64,000 bases of DNA from Mumia sp. ZJ1417 (GCF_014127285.1 NZ_CP059901.1:992001-1056000); one strand, 5' to 3'. Counted from the stretch's first letter, positions 33,545 through 42,074 are shown. Notes: generated by a model not told the origin, from the letters alone. Translations and numbers: made by a program.

Positions 33545-34899
33545 TGGCACACCTGGGAGATCGCGTCGCCGCCTTCGTCGACGGGCAGCTGCCCCCCGAC
33601 GAGGCGGAGCGTGCCCAGGACCACCTCGCGGCCTGCGAGGCGTGCCGCGAGGCCGTGCTCGCCCAGCGCACGCTCAAGCGCCGGATGACCGGGCTCGGGG
33701 CGGCTGCGCCGACGCCGTCCACGAGCCTGCTGTCGGCGCTGTCCGACCCGACGCGCCTCGCTGCGGCCGCGCCCCCCTCACGCCTGCACCTGCTCTTCGA
33801 CCACGCCCTCCTGCGGGCGTCGATCGCCGCGTCCGGCGCCTCGGCCGTGCTGGTCGGGCTCGCCTACGTCGTGGGCGCGCCCCACGCTCCCGTGGACACC
33901 GTCCTGCCACCGGTCGACCGGTTCGTCGCGCAGTTCCGCGGCGAGGCCGATCCCGTCCAGCAGACTGTCCGCTCCTCCGCGACCGACCCCGGCACGGAGG
34001 TCTCCCTGGCGATCGCCCCGGGGCATGCGATCGCTCCGGCGAGCACCGATTCCGCCGAGGCGGTCTCGCTCCTCGAGCAGGCGCTGGGGTCCGCGGTCAG
34101 CGTCCGCCTCCTGGCCCACCGCTACGACCTGTCCGTCGCGCCGTCGGACGTGCCCGGGCGCACCGAGGTGGTCGTTGCTTCTGCCGGCCACCGCATCGCC
34201 TCGTACATCCTCGACGATGTCGAGGGGCGGCTCCAGCGGGTCGTGCGCTACGCGCAGTCGGCGCGCGACGACGCGGCGCTGCGCGCGATCTTGCCCGTCT
34301 CGCGAGAGACGGGCGTGCAGGCCGCCATGCCGGCGATCCCGGCGTCGGTGGACTCCGTCGTCGAGGATGCTTCCGACGCGCAGGCGTCCCGCGAGGCGGC
34401 TTCCGGCGAGAGCGCCGTCGACGGGACGCCGATGAGGGCGTCCCTCGCCGATCGGATTGATGCGGCCACGATCCACGAGCTCGCCTCGGTCGGGTGGCCG
34501 TGCCACGACCGGCTCGGCACCGCGCTCGAGCGCGTCTCCGCCCGCTGGGTCGATCTCGCCGGCGACAAGGCGATCGCTCTCACCTACACGGACGGCGTCT
34601 CGACCCTCACGGTCTATGAGCAGAACGGCGCGCTCGACGACAGCGCCACCGCGGGATTCCAGCACAGGAACGTCGCAGGGACGTCGGTGTGGGTCCGGCC
34701 GGGGACGCCGTCGGTCGCCACCTGGGACTCGCAGGGCATCGTCTTCACGGTCGTCACCGACGGCCCTGTCGACCGCCTCCGCGAGGCGTTCGACCACCTG
34801 CCTCAGCAGCCGCGTCGAGACGGCGCGCTCGACCGCGTCCGTACAGGGCTGGCCCGGCTCACGTCCTGGGTGACCCCGGGCGAGAGCCCGACGCGCTGA
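33544..34899 (+). CDS. Zinc-finger anti-sigma factor fused to a RseB-like sensor domain
   Basis: This 451-residue membrane protein has an N-terminal ZAS motif (His3, then H27-x3-C31-x2-C34), one membrane helix near residues 90-112, and a large outer domain. The outer part has two halves: ALGSAVSVRLLAHRYDLSV...GRTEVVV...RLQRVVRYAQS, and a C-terminal TYTDGVSTLTVYEQNG with VWVRPG. The second half resembles the MucB/RseB C-terminal domain. It should hold SigE at the membrane and release it on stress. M. tuberculosis RseA is only about 150 residues, so this is a fused, longer form. It overlaps sigE by one base. Confidence 0.75.
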   Translation: MAHLGDRVAAFVDGQLPPDEAERAQDHLAACEACREAVLAQRTLKRRMTGLGAAAPTPSTSLLSALSDPTRLAAAAPPSRLHLLFDHALLRASIAASGASAVLVGLAYVVGAPHAPVDTVLPPVDRFVAQFRGEADPVQQTVRSSATDPGTEVSLAIAPGHAIAPASTDSAEAVSLLEQALGSAVSVRLLAHRYDLSVAPSDVPGRTEVVVASAGHRIASYILDDVEGRLQRVVRYAQSARDDAALRAILPVSRETGVQAAMPAIPASVDSVVEDASDAQASREAASGESAVDGTPMRASLADRIDAATIHELASVGWPCHDRLGTALERVSARWVDLAGDKAIALTYTDGVSTLTVYEQNGALDDSATAGFQHRNVAGTSVWVRPGTPSVATWDSQGIVFTVVTDGPVDRLREAFDHLPQQPRRDGALDRVRTGLARLTSWVTPGESPTR

Positions 34900-35247
34900 T
34901 CAGGTCGCGTCGACGTCGAACGGCGGCGGCTCGCCCGGCTCGAGACGCTTCTGGGCCGGCGACGCCGTCGTTCCTGACGGGGCCGACGGGGTTGCCGACT
35001 CGTCGTCGTCGACTGCCCCTTTGACCATCTCGCGCGGGTCGAGGCCCTTGAGCTCGTCGCGCAGCGTCGTGAAGTCATCGCCCATCTCGCGCTGGAGGTC
35101 GGACTTCGCGTTGTCGGCCATCTGGCGGACCGTACGGACGAAGCGTCCGAGCTGCCGTGCAAAGTCGGGCAAGCGGTCGGGCCCGAACACCACGATCGCG
35201 ACGATGGCGATCACGAGGATCTCCGCTACGCCGATGTCGCTGAACAT
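34900..35247 (-). CDS. tatB: Twin-arginine translocase subunit TatB
   Basis: The 115-residue protein starts with a membrane helix (residues 5-20, IGVAEILVIAIVAIVVFGP) followed by the amphipathic helix DRLPDFARQLGRFVRTVRQMADNAKSDLQ and a disordered acidic/proline tail. The FGP hinge after the helix and the conserved Glu9-equivalent in AEIL fit TatB rather than TatA. It helps recruit twin-arginine signal peptides to TatC. It is convergent with, and abuts, the anti-sigma gene. The TAGGCT box 6 bases before the ATG suggests a leaderless mRNA. Confidence 0.9.
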   Translation of the reverse strand: MFSDIGVAEILVIAIVAIVVFGPDRLPDFARQLGRFVRTVRQMADNAKSDLQREMGDDFTTLRDELKGLDPREMVKGAVDDDESATPSAPSGTTASPAQKRLEPGEPPPFDVDAT

Positions 35248-35253
35248 GCGCGA

Positions 35254-35259
35254 AGCCTA
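35254..35259 (-). promoter_or_regulatory. -10 box TAGGCT for leaderless tatB mRNA
   Basis: TAGGCT ends 6 bases before the tatB ATG. Confidence 0.5.
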
Positions 35260-35278
35260 GCCGCGATGAGGCGTACGG

Positions 35279-36424
35279 TCAGCGACCGGTCGGCGCGAGC
35301 CCGAGCTGCATGCCGGCAAGACCGCGTGTACGGCCCGACAATGTCGACGCGATCTGCGTGAGCGCCTTGCCTGCGGGGCTCTGCGGGGCCGAGTCGACGA
35401 TCGGCACGCCGGCGTCTCCGCCGACCCGCATCTGCTCGTCGAGGGGGATCTGGCCGAGAAGCGGCACGTCGTACCCCAGGCGCTGGCTCAGCGTCGTGGC
35501 GACCTTCTGGCCGCCACCGGAGCCGAAGACCTCCATGCGCTCGCCGTTGGGGAGCTCGAGCCACGACATGTTCTCGACGACGCCGACGACGCGCTGGTGC
35601 ATCATCGAGGCCATCGTGCCCGCGCGCTCGGCCACCGAGGCGGCGGCGTCCTGCGGGGTGGTGACGACGACGACCTCGGCGTTCGGCAGGTGCTGGCCGA
35701 GGCTGATCGCCATGTCACCGGTGCCCGGAGGCAGGTCCAGCAGCAGCGCGTCGAGGTCGCCCCAGTAGACGTCGGAGAGCATCTGGACAAGTGCGCGGTC
35801 GAGCATCGGGCCACGCCACGCGACGACCTGGTCCTTGCGGGGCTTGAGCATGCCGATGCTCATCACCAGCATCCCGCGGACCGGGACGGGCATGATCATG
35901 TCCTCGACCTGGGTCGGACGGGCGTCGCCGACGCCGAGCATGTCGGGGATCGAGTGGCCATAGATGTCGGCGTCCACGATGCCGACCTTGAGGCCCTGCG
36001 CAGCCAGCGCCGCGGCGAGGCTGACGGTGACCGAAGACTTGCCGACGCCGCCCTTGCCGGAGGCGATCGCGTACACCTTGGTGAGCGAGCCCGGTTTGGC
36101 GAAGGGGATCTCGCGCTGCGTCTGGCCGCCGCGCAGCACCTCTTGCAGGTTCTTGCGCTGCTCGTCGTTCATCACGCCCATGTCGACGACGACGTCGGTG
36201 ACGCCGGCGACCTTCATGACCGCGGCGGTGACGTCACGCGTGAGGGTGTCCTTGAGCGGACAGCCGGCGACCGTGAGCAGCAGGTGCACGATGACGTTGC
36301 CGCCGTCGATGTCGACGCCTTCGACCATGCCGATCTCGGTGATCGGACGGCGGATCTCGGGGTCGTTGACGGTGGACAGCGCGTCGTTGACGGCGTCCGG
36401 GTTCACGACGGTCTCTACGGCCAT
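35279..36424 (-). CDS. mrp: Mrp/ApbC/NBP35-type P-loop ATPase with MIP18-like domain
   Basis: This 381-residue protein has an N-terminal MIP18/DUF59 domain (residues 5-95, AGCPLKDTLTRDV) and a deviant Walker A P-loop ASGKGGVGKSS near residue 125, then DADIYGHSIPDMLG and LPPGTGDMAISL. Family members bind and deliver Fe-S clusters. The C-terminal region where many Mrp proteins carry a CxxC reads WLELPNGERMEVFGSGGGQ, with no cysteines, so the usual bridging-cluster ligands are missing. A TAGCAT box lies 7 bases before the ATG. Confidence 0.88.
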   Translation of the reverse strand: MAVETVVNPDAVNDALSTVNDPEIRRPITEIGMVEGVDIDGGNVIVHLLLTVAGCPLKDTLTRDVTAAVMKVAGVTDVVVDMGVMNDEQRKNLQEVLRGGQTQREIPFAKPGSLTKVYAIASGKGGVGKSSVTVSLAAALAAQGLKVGIVDADIYGHSIPDMLGVGDARPTQVEDMIMPVPVRGMLVMSIGMLKPRKDQVVAWRGPMLDRALVQMLSDVYWGDLDALLLDLPPGTGDMAISLGQHLPNAEVVVVTTPQDAAASVAERAGTMASMMHQRVVGVVENMSWLELPNGERMEVFGSGGGQKVATTLSQRLGYDVPLLGQIPLDEQMRVGGDAGVPIVDSAPQSPAGKALTQIASTLSGRTRGLAGMQLGLAPTGR

Positions 36425-36431
36425 GACATCG

Positions 36432-36437
36432 ATGCTA
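36432..36437 (-). promoter_or_regulatory. -10 box TAGCAT for leaderless mrp mRNA
   Basis: TAGCAT ends 7 bases before the mrp ATG at 36424. Confidence 0.45.
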
Positions 36438-36452
36438 CGTGCGTGGGGGAAG

Positions 36453-36998
36453 TCACCTCGGCGTCGGGTCGACCTGGCCGTCGGCCTGCTCGTCCTCGGG
36501 CCCCGCGAGGCGCTCCTCGATGTCGCTGACCAGCCCGCGCAGCTCCGAGCGCATGAAGTCGCGCGTCGCCACCTCGCCCAGCGCCAGCCGCAGGCTCGCG
36601 ACCTCGCGGGCGAGGAACTGCATATCGGCGTGCGCACGAGCGGTCTGCTCGCGGTCCTGCTCCTGGGTGACCCGGTCACGGGCCTCCTGCCGGTTCTGGG
36701 CGAGCAGGATGAGCGGGGCCGCGTACGAGGCCTGGAGCGACAGCATCAGCGTGAGGAAGATGAACGGGAACGGGTCGAAGCGCAGATCGTCGGGAGCCAG
36801 CGTGTTCCAGAGGAACCAGGCGGCGACGAAGACGGTCATCCAGGCGATGAACGTCGCCGTCCCCATGAACCGCGCGAAGCCCTCGGCGAACTTGCCGAAC
36901 GACTCCGCGTCCATCCGGCGACGGCCCTCGCGCCGCCAGCCCCGGCCGGCCTCGCGGGGCTGGTCGAGACGGACGCGGCGGTCGTCGCGGTCGCTCAT
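36453..36998 (-). CDS. DUF1003 membrane protein (Rv1231c-like)
   Basis: The 181-residue protein has two membrane helices (about residues 48-66 and 78-100, ATFIAWMTVFVAAWFLWN and FPFIFLTLMLSLQASYAAPLILLAQNR). A hydrophilic helical tail with AREVASLRLALGEVATRDFMRSELRGLV follows and could form a coiled coil. DUF1003 has no proven function. It starts with a 4-base ATGA overlap after the MgtE-N/CBS gene, so they are coupled and may act together in ion or envelope homeostasis. Confidence 0.85.
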   Translation of the reverse strand: MSDRDDRRVRLDQPREAGRGWRREGRRRMDAESFGKFAEGFARFMGTATFIAWMTVFVAAWFLWNTLAPDDLRFDPFPFIFLTLMLSLQASYAAPLILLAQNRQEARDRVTQEQDREQTARAHADMQFLAREVASLRLALGEVATRDFMRSELRGLVSDIEERLAGPEDEQADGQVDPTPR

Positions 36999-38242
36999 CG
37001 CGCCACCTCGGACTCGTGGTCGCGCCAGCCTTCGGGCAGCAGCTCGTCGAGGACGTCGTCGACGGTGATCGCGCCGACCAGGTGCTGGGACTCGTCGACG
37101 ACCGGGCAGGCGACGAGGTTGTACGTGGCGAGGATGCGGGCGACCTCGTGCAAGGAGGTGTCGGGACGCGGCCAGTCGATGTCGTTGACGGCGATCGAAC
37201 CGACCAGCGACGACGGGGGCTCGCGGAGCAGGTGCTGGAAGTGCACGATCCCGAGGAACCGCCCGGTCGGCGTCTCGACCGGAGGACGGGCGACGTACAC
37301 GAGCGCGGCCAGCGACGGCGACAGCTCGGGCTCGCGGATGCGGGCCAGGCACTCGGCCAGCGTCGCGTCCGGCGGCAGGATCACGGCGTCGGAGGTCATC
37401 AGACCACCGGCCGTGCCCTCCTCGTAGACCATGAGGCGGCGTACGTCGTCGGCCTCCTCGGGCTCCATGAGCGCGAGGAGCTCCTCGGCCGTCGCGAGCG
37501 GGAGCTCGGCGATGACGTCGGCGGCGTCGTCGGGCGACATCTCCTCGAGGACGTCCGCGGCGCGCTCGGGATCGAGGCGTCCGAGGATCTCGACCTGGGC
37601 GACCTCGGGCATCTCCTCGAGGACGTCGGCGAGCCTCTCGTCGTCGAGCTCGGCGGCGATCTGCGTGCGGCGCTGGATCGGGAGCTCGCGCAGCGCGTTG
37701 GCGAGGTCAGCGGGGCGCATCGTGTCCATCGTCGCGAGCAGGTGAGTGGCCCCCTGGGACGGCTGCTCGCCCGCGAGGTCGGCCACGTCGTTCCAGGCCA
37801 CGACGACCCCGTGGCCCCGGCGGCTGAACCTCTTGGAGCGCTCGCGGACCGCGACGTCGGTGAGATACCAGTCGTGGGTGCGGTCCTGCTCCATCGCGAC
37901 GTCGTACACGATGCCCTCGAGCTCCTGCGACGGCACGCGGACCGTACGGTCGAACAGCTCGCCGAACACGAGCGTCTCGGTCTGGCGTTGCTCGAACCGC
38001 CGGAGGTTCAGCACGCCCGTCGTGATGATCTGGCCACCCTCGAGGGACGTCACGCGGGTCATCGGCAGGAACACGCGTCGACGGCCGAGCACCTCGATCA
38101 CCAGCCCCAGCACTCGGGGGAGCCGGCCGGCGCTGCGCTGCGTGACGACGACGTCGCGCAGCTTGCCCACCTGGTCCCCCGCGGGGTCGAAGACGGCGTG
38201 CCCGGCCAGCCTGGCGAGGAAGATGCGGCTCGTCGAGGTCAC
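36995..38242 (-). CDS. PRC-barrel/MgtE-N/CBS domain protein without membrane part (Rv1232c-like)
   Basis: The 415-residue soluble protein has an N-terminal PRC-barrel-like region with a second copy (GDQVGKLRDVVVTQ...VFLPMTRVTSLEGGQI), an MgtE N-terminal superhelical domain (ALRELPIQRRTQIAAELDDERLADVLEEMPEVAQVEILGRLDPERAADVLEEMSPDDAADVIAELP read in separate parts) and two CBS motifs (TSDAVILPPDATLAECL, ACPVVDESQHLVGAITVDDVLDEL). The MgtE transmembrane domain is absent, so it cannot itself be a Mg2+ channel. It may be a sensor partner of DUF1003. The TAGGCT box 6 bases upstream supports the GTG start. Confidence 0.87.
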   Translation of the reverse strand: MTSTSRIFLARLAGHAVFDPAGDQVGKLRDVVVTQRSAGRLPRVLGLVIEVLGRRRVFLPMTRVTSLEGGQIITTGVLNLRRFEQRQTETLVFGELFDRTVRVPSQELEGIVYDVAMEQDRTHDWYLTDVAVRERSKRFSRRGHGVVVAWNDVADLAGEQPSQGATHLLATMDTMRPADLANALRELPIQRRTQIAAELDDERLADVLEEMPEVAQVEILGRLDPERAADVLEEMSPDDAADVIAELPLATAEELLALMEPEEADDVRRLMVYEEGTAGGLMTSDAVILPPDATLAECLARIREPELSPSLAALVYVARPPVETPTGRFLGIVHFQHLLREPPSSLVGSIAVNDIDWPRPDTSLHEVARILATYNLVACPVVDESQHLVGAITVDDVLDELLPEGWRDHESEVAR

Positions 38243-38248
38243 GGGGTC

Positions 38249-38254
38249 AGCCTA
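38249..38254 (-). promoter_or_regulatory. -10 box TAGGCT for leaderless MgtE-N/CBS mRNA
   Basis: TAGGCT ends 6 bases before the GTG at 38242. Confidence 0.5.
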
Positions 38255-38284
38255 GACCCGGAAGCCCCCTCACCCGCGCACGTA

Positions 38285-38321
38285 CGACACCCCGCCACCG
38301 CAGTGCGGTGACGGGGCGTCG
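38285..38321 (-). terminator. 18-bp-arm hairpin after the secreted protein gene
   Basis: Arms 38285-38302 and 38304-38321 pair at 16 of 18 positions around a 1-base gap, so the real loop is formed by the last pairs. It directly follows the stop of the secreted protein gene and precedes the next promoter. Confidence 0.65.
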
Positions 38322-38344
38322 GATGCTGCCGGGTGAGCGCGAGA

Positions 38345-39136
38345 TCAGCTCTTGCCGCTGGTGGTGAAGATACCGGCCGAGGTGGTGCGCGTTCCCTTGA
38401 CGACGAAGCGGTACTTGTAGCGCTTCGAGCTGCGGAAGGAGTAGGTCACCTTGCCCTTGCGGTTGAGCTTGAGGGTCTTGACCTTCTTCCACTTGCCGCC
38501 GGCCTTGCGCTGCAGGACGACCTTGGTCTTGTAGCGGCCCCACTTGCCGTTGGTGTTGTACTTCTTCAGCGTGATCTTGGCGACCTTGCGGCTGGAGTTG
38601 GACCAGCTGCGGATGTTGCCCGACGCGCGGAGGTCGGACTTGATCGCGAAACCGCCGCCGGCGACGCTCGGATCGGTCGCCGTGTAGGTGTTCGTGCCGT
38701 CGTACCAGGTGACCCGGACGTTGGCGATGCGGAACGCGCCGCGGCCCCATCCGTTGCGGAACGAGAACGAGGTCTCGGCCCACGTGTAGCCCGAGGACGA
38801 GACGTACGCGATCTGGAGGTTGCTCTGCAGCTTGGTCGAGCCGCGGTAGACGTCGGCGTAGACCTTGGCGTTGCCGTACTGGCCCAGCAGGGCGCCGTTG
38901 ACGACCTGGCCCACGGTGCCAACCTTGACGGTCTTGGTCGAGGCGTTGATCGCCGAGCCACCGTAGCTGTAGCCGACGTTGATCCGAGAGATGTCGAGCG
39001 GGCCTGCGGCCGACCGCGCGTTGGCCGACTGCGGGGTGATGTCGATCGCAGCGGACGCCGGCGCGAGCAGGGCGCCCGAGAAGACGAGCGCGGCGCCGGT
39101 CATGGTGACCGCGGCGCTCTTGAGGAGGGTCTTCAC
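38345..39136 (-). CDS. Secreted beta-rich protein of unknown function
   Basis: This 263-residue protein has a signal peptide (residues 1-31, cleavage after APASA) and then beta-rich sequence: an N-terminal module with VNGALLGQYGNAKVYADVYRGS and a lysine-rich C-terminal module (VVLQRKAGGKWKKVKTLKL, GKVTYSFRSSKRYKYRFVVKG). The C-terminal unit resembles Ig-like/bacterial surface beta-sandwich repeats found in actinobacterial exported proteins. Its lysine content is unusually high for this genome. No enzyme motif is visible. The GTG start follows AGGAAGG; a promoter lies at 39179-39207. Confidence 0.65.
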   Translation of the reverse strand: MKTLLKSAAVTMTGAALVFSGALLAPASAAIDITPQSANARSAAGPLDISRINVGYSYGGSAINASTKTVKVGTVGQVVNGALLGQYGNAKVYADVYRGSTKLQSNLQIAYVSSSGYTWAETSFSFRNGWGRGAFRIANVRVTWYDGTNTYTATDPSVAGGGFAIKSDLRASGNIRSWSNSSRKVAKITLKKYNTNGKWGRYKTKVVLQRKAGGKWKKVKTLKLNRKGKVTYSFRSSKRYKYRFVVKGTRTTSAGIFTTSGKS

Positions 39137-39178
39137 AGAGGGGGTGCCTTCCTGGGGCAAGACGAATAGTGCGACAGC

Positions 39179-39207
39179 AACATAACCCATGAAAGGTGCA
39201 GGTCGAA
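39179..39207 (-). promoter_or_regulatory. SigA-like promoter TTCGAC-N17-TATGTT
   Basis: On the minus strand TTCGAC (39207-39202) and TATGTT (39184-39179) are separated by exactly 17 bases, upstream of the secreted protein's GTG at 39136. It is the best vegetative-type promoter seen in the window. Confidence 0.5.
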
Positions 39208-39230
39208 CCCACTTCTTGGTGGTAGAGGCT

Positions 39231-41516
39231 TCAACGAGTGCGGGCGGAACCCAGGGGTTCGAGACGGACCACGACGGACTTCGATGTCGGGGTGTTGGAG
39301 CCGAGGGCGACGGAGTCGAGCGGGACGAGCGGGTTCGTCTCCGGGTAGTACGCCGCGGCGGTGCCACGCGGCACGTCGTACGCGACCGTCCTGAAGTCCG
39401 TGACGCGGCGGGTCGACCCGTCCGACCAGACCGAGACGACGTCGACGACCGCGCCGTCGTCCAGGGCCTGCGCGGCGAGGTCCTCGCGGTGCACGAACAC
39501 CACTCGGCGACCACCCTCGATGCCGCGGTAGCGGTCGGACAGCCCATAGATCGTCGTGTTGAACTGGTCGTGGCTGCGCAGCGTCTGCAGGAGCAGGTGA
39601 CCGTCGGGCACGTGCAGCACCTCGATCGGCGACACGGTGAGCACCGCAGCGCGCTCACGGGTCGCGAACGTCAGCGAGTCGCGCGGCGGGTGCGGCATGA
39701 CGAAGCCGCCCTGACGCTCGGTGTTGACGTCGTACCCCGCACACCCCGGCACGACGCGCGCGATGTGCTGGCGCACCACGGTGTAGTCGTCGCGCATCTG
39801 CGCCCACGGGATCACCGGCGCCGACGCGCGGCGCGACAGCGTCTCCTCGGCCAGGTGCGAGACGATCGCCGTCTCGGACAGGAGCATCTCGCTTGCCGGC
39901 TCCAGGTTGCCGCGGGAGGAGTGCACGACCGACATCGAGTCCTCGACGGTCACGTGCTGTTCACCGGACGGCCGGCGGTCGATCTCGGTACGGCCGAGCG
40001 TCGGCAGGATCAGCGCGGTCCGCCCGCACACGAGGTGCGAGCGGTTGAGCTTGGTGGCGACGTGGACGGTCAGGTCGGTACGGCGCAGCGCGTCCGCGGT
40101 CACGTCGGTGTCCGGAGCGGCGTGGACGAAGTTGCCGCCGAGCGCGACGAAGACCGAGACCAGGCCGTCGCGCATCGCGCGGATGGTGTCGACGGTGTCG
40201 TAGCCGGGCTCGCGGGGCGGCGCGAAGTCGTACTCGGCCGCGAGCGCGTCGAGGAAGTGCTGCGGCGGGCGCTCCCAGATGCCCATGGAACGGTCGCCCT
40301 GGACGTTCGAGTGGCCGCGTACGGGGCAGAGCCCGGCGCCGCGCCGCCCGAGGTCGCCGCGGACGAGCGCGATGTTGACGACCTCCTTGATCGTGGCGAC
40401 CGCGTTGCGGTGCTGGGTCAGACCCATCGCCCAGCACCAGATCGTCGCGTCCGACTCGCGCAGCATCTGGGCGGCCTCGGTGATCTGCGCGCGCGACAGG
40501 CCGGTCGCCACCTCGACGACGTCCCAGTCGACCGCGCTGACGTGCGCGGCCCACGCGGCGTACCCGGTCGTGTGCTGCGCGACGAACACATGGTCGATCG
40601 CGTCCCACTCCACGAGCAGCGCGCCGATCGCCTGGAGCAGCGCGAGGTCGCCGTTGACTCGTACGGGCAGGTGCAGGTCGGCCAGCGGCGTCCCGGAGCC
40701 GACGACACCACGGGGCTTCTGGGGGTTCTTGAAGGCGACCAGCCCGGTCTCGCGCAACGGGTTGATGCTGAGGATCTTGGCGCCACGCCGCTTGGCGGTC
40801 TCCAGGGCCGACAGCATGCGGGGATGGTTGGTGCCGGGGTTCTGGCCGGCGACCACGATCAGCTTCGCGTCGTACAGGTCGCGCAGCTGCACGCTGCCCT
40901 TGCCGATGCCGATCGTCTCGAGCAGCGCCACGCTCGTCGACTCGTGGCACATGTTGGAGCAGTCGGGGAGGTTGTTGGTGCCGAAGGCGCGGATGAAGAG
41001 CTGGTAGGAGTACGCGGCCTCGTTGGAGGCGCGCCCCGAGGTGTAGAACGCCGCCTGGTCGGGGGAGTCGAGCGCGTTCAGATGGTCGGCGACCAGCGCG
41101 AACGCGTCGTGCCAGCCGATCGGCTCGTAGTGCGTCGCGCCCGGGCGCTTCACCATCGGGTGCGTGAGGCGGCCCTGCTGACCCAGCCACAGCTCGTCGT
41201 GGGCGTCGAGGTCGGCGATCGAGTGGCGCGCGAAGAAGTCCGGCGTCGCGCGGGCCCGGGTGGCCTCCTCGGCGACCGCCTTTGCGCCGTTCTCGCAGAA
41301 CTCCGCGACCGAGCGGTGCTCCGGGTCGGGCCACGCACAGCTCGGGCAGTCGAAGCCGCCGACCTGGTTGAGACGGCGCAGCGTCTTCGTCGCGCGGACC
41401 GGCCCCATGGCGCGGACGGCACGGTCGAGCGCGACGGCGACACCCGTGACCCCGGCGGCGGCGTGCTTGGGGTGGCTGACCTCCAGGTCTGGCTCGGGTG
41501 CCGGTGGCTCGCTCAC
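39231..41516 (-). CDS. FdhF/YdeP family molybdopterin oxidoreductase
   Basis: This 761-residue protein matches the YdeP branch of the DMSO-reductase family: FDCPSCAWPDPEH near residue 55 in place of the CxxCxxxC [4Fe-4S] start of formate dehydrogenases, NMCHESTSVAL (the metal-ligand-type cysteine) near 195, GQNPGTNHPRMLSALE, and a C-terminal molybdopterin-dinucleotide domain beginning near 640. YdeP homologues are linked to acid stress, and the electron partner is unknown. The frame is open far upstream, but the GTG at 41516 has GGAG 6 bases upstream and overlaps the preceding gene's stop (GTGA), so it is chosen. Confidence 0.87.
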   Translation of the reverse strand: MSEPPAPEPDLEVSHPKHAAAGVTGVAVALDRAVRAMGPVRATKTLRRLNQVGGFDCPSCAWPDPEHRSVAEFCENGAKAVAEEATRARATPDFFARHSIADLDAHDELWLGQQGRLTHPMVKRPGATHYEPIGWHDAFALVADHLNALDSPDQAAFYTSGRASNEAAYSYQLFIRAFGTNNLPDCSNMCHESTSVALLETIGIGKGSVQLRDLYDAKLIVVAGQNPGTNHPRMLSALETAKRRGAKILSINPLRETGLVAFKNPQKPRGVVGSGTPLADLHLPVRVNGDLALLQAIGALLVEWDAIDHVFVAQHTTGYAAWAAHVSAVDWDVVEVATGLSRAQITEAAQMLRESDATIWCWAMGLTQHRNAVATIKEVVNIALVRGDLGRRGAGLCPVRGHSNVQGDRSMGIWERPPQHFLDALAAEYDFAPPREPGYDTVDTIRAMRDGLVSVFVALGGNFVHAAPDTDVTADALRRTDLTVHVATKLNRSHLVCGRTALILPTLGRTEIDRRPSGEQHVTVEDSMSVVHSSRGNLEPASEMLLSETAIVSHLAEETLSRRASAPVIPWAQMRDDYTVVRQHIARVVPGCAGYDVNTERQGGFVMPHPPRDSLTFATRERAAVLTVSPIEVLHVPDGHLLLQTLRSHDQFNTTIYGLSDRYRGIEGGRRVVFVHREDLAAQALDDGAVVDVVSVWSDGSTRRVTDFRTVAYDVPRGTAAAYYPETNPLVPLDSVALGSNTPTSKSVVVRLEPLGSARTR

Positions 41517-42067
41517 GACTCGCTCCGGGGCGACAGGTGCGGGGCGCGGCGCTGGCGGTGGAGCGCGAACGGGCGCCCGCGGACCGTACGGGCAGGGGAC
41601 TCGAGCGGCTGCTGGCGCTGGTCGGAGTGTCCGAGATGGCCGGGCGACGCGAGGAGGTCCGTCGGGCGGAGACGGACGACGACGCACTCGCGGGCCCAGC
41701 GCGCGACCGCCTCGTCGGGCTCGAAGAGGTTGAGCCGCTCCGAGGCCAGCAGCGCCGTCACCTCGACCCAGTCGGGGTGCTCCGGGTCGATGACCTCGAT
41801 TGTCGCGCGGACCTGGGCGACCTGGGCGCGCGTCGACTTCGCCCGCAGGTCGAGCACGACGTCGGGCTGTTCTTTGATCCCCGGGAGCGGCTGCTCGTCA
41901 CCACCGGCCACGACGCACGCCGCGTCCTCGAGCCACGCGTGCCAGACGGGGTGCCACGTGCCGTCGTACACGATCCACATCAGGCCCGACTTCTTGGCGA
42001 CCTCGGCGACGAACGCCCTGCGAAAGAGGGCGTCGAACTCTTCGTCGGACGGCTCGGCGGGGTCCAT
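41513..42067 (-). CDS. Conserved protein coupled to the FdhF/YdeP gene
   Basis: The 184-residue protein has the core SGLMWIVYDGTWHPVWHAWLEDAACVVAGGDEQPLPG, VVLDLRAKSTRAQVAQVRATIEVI and LASERLNLFEPDEAVARWARECVVVRL, which looks like a beta-barrel of the pyridoxamine-phosphate-oxidase-like or related type, but I cannot name the family with confidence. The C-terminal 45 residues are basic and probably disordered. It is translated first and coupled to the molybdoenzyme by a 4-base overlap, so it may be an accessory factor. The TATGCT box 7 bases upstream supports the ATG at 42067. Confidence 0.65.
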   Translation of the reverse strand: MDPAEPSDEEFDALFRRAFVAEVAKKSGLMWIVYDGTWHPVWHAWLEDAACVVAGGDEQPLPGIKEQPDVVLDLRAKSTRAQVAQVRATIEVIDPEHPDWVEVTALLASERLNLFEPDEAVARWARECVVVRLRPTDLLASPGHLGHSDQRQQPLESPARTVRGRPFALHRQRRAPHLSPRSES

Positions 42068-42074
42068 GAGCGCC

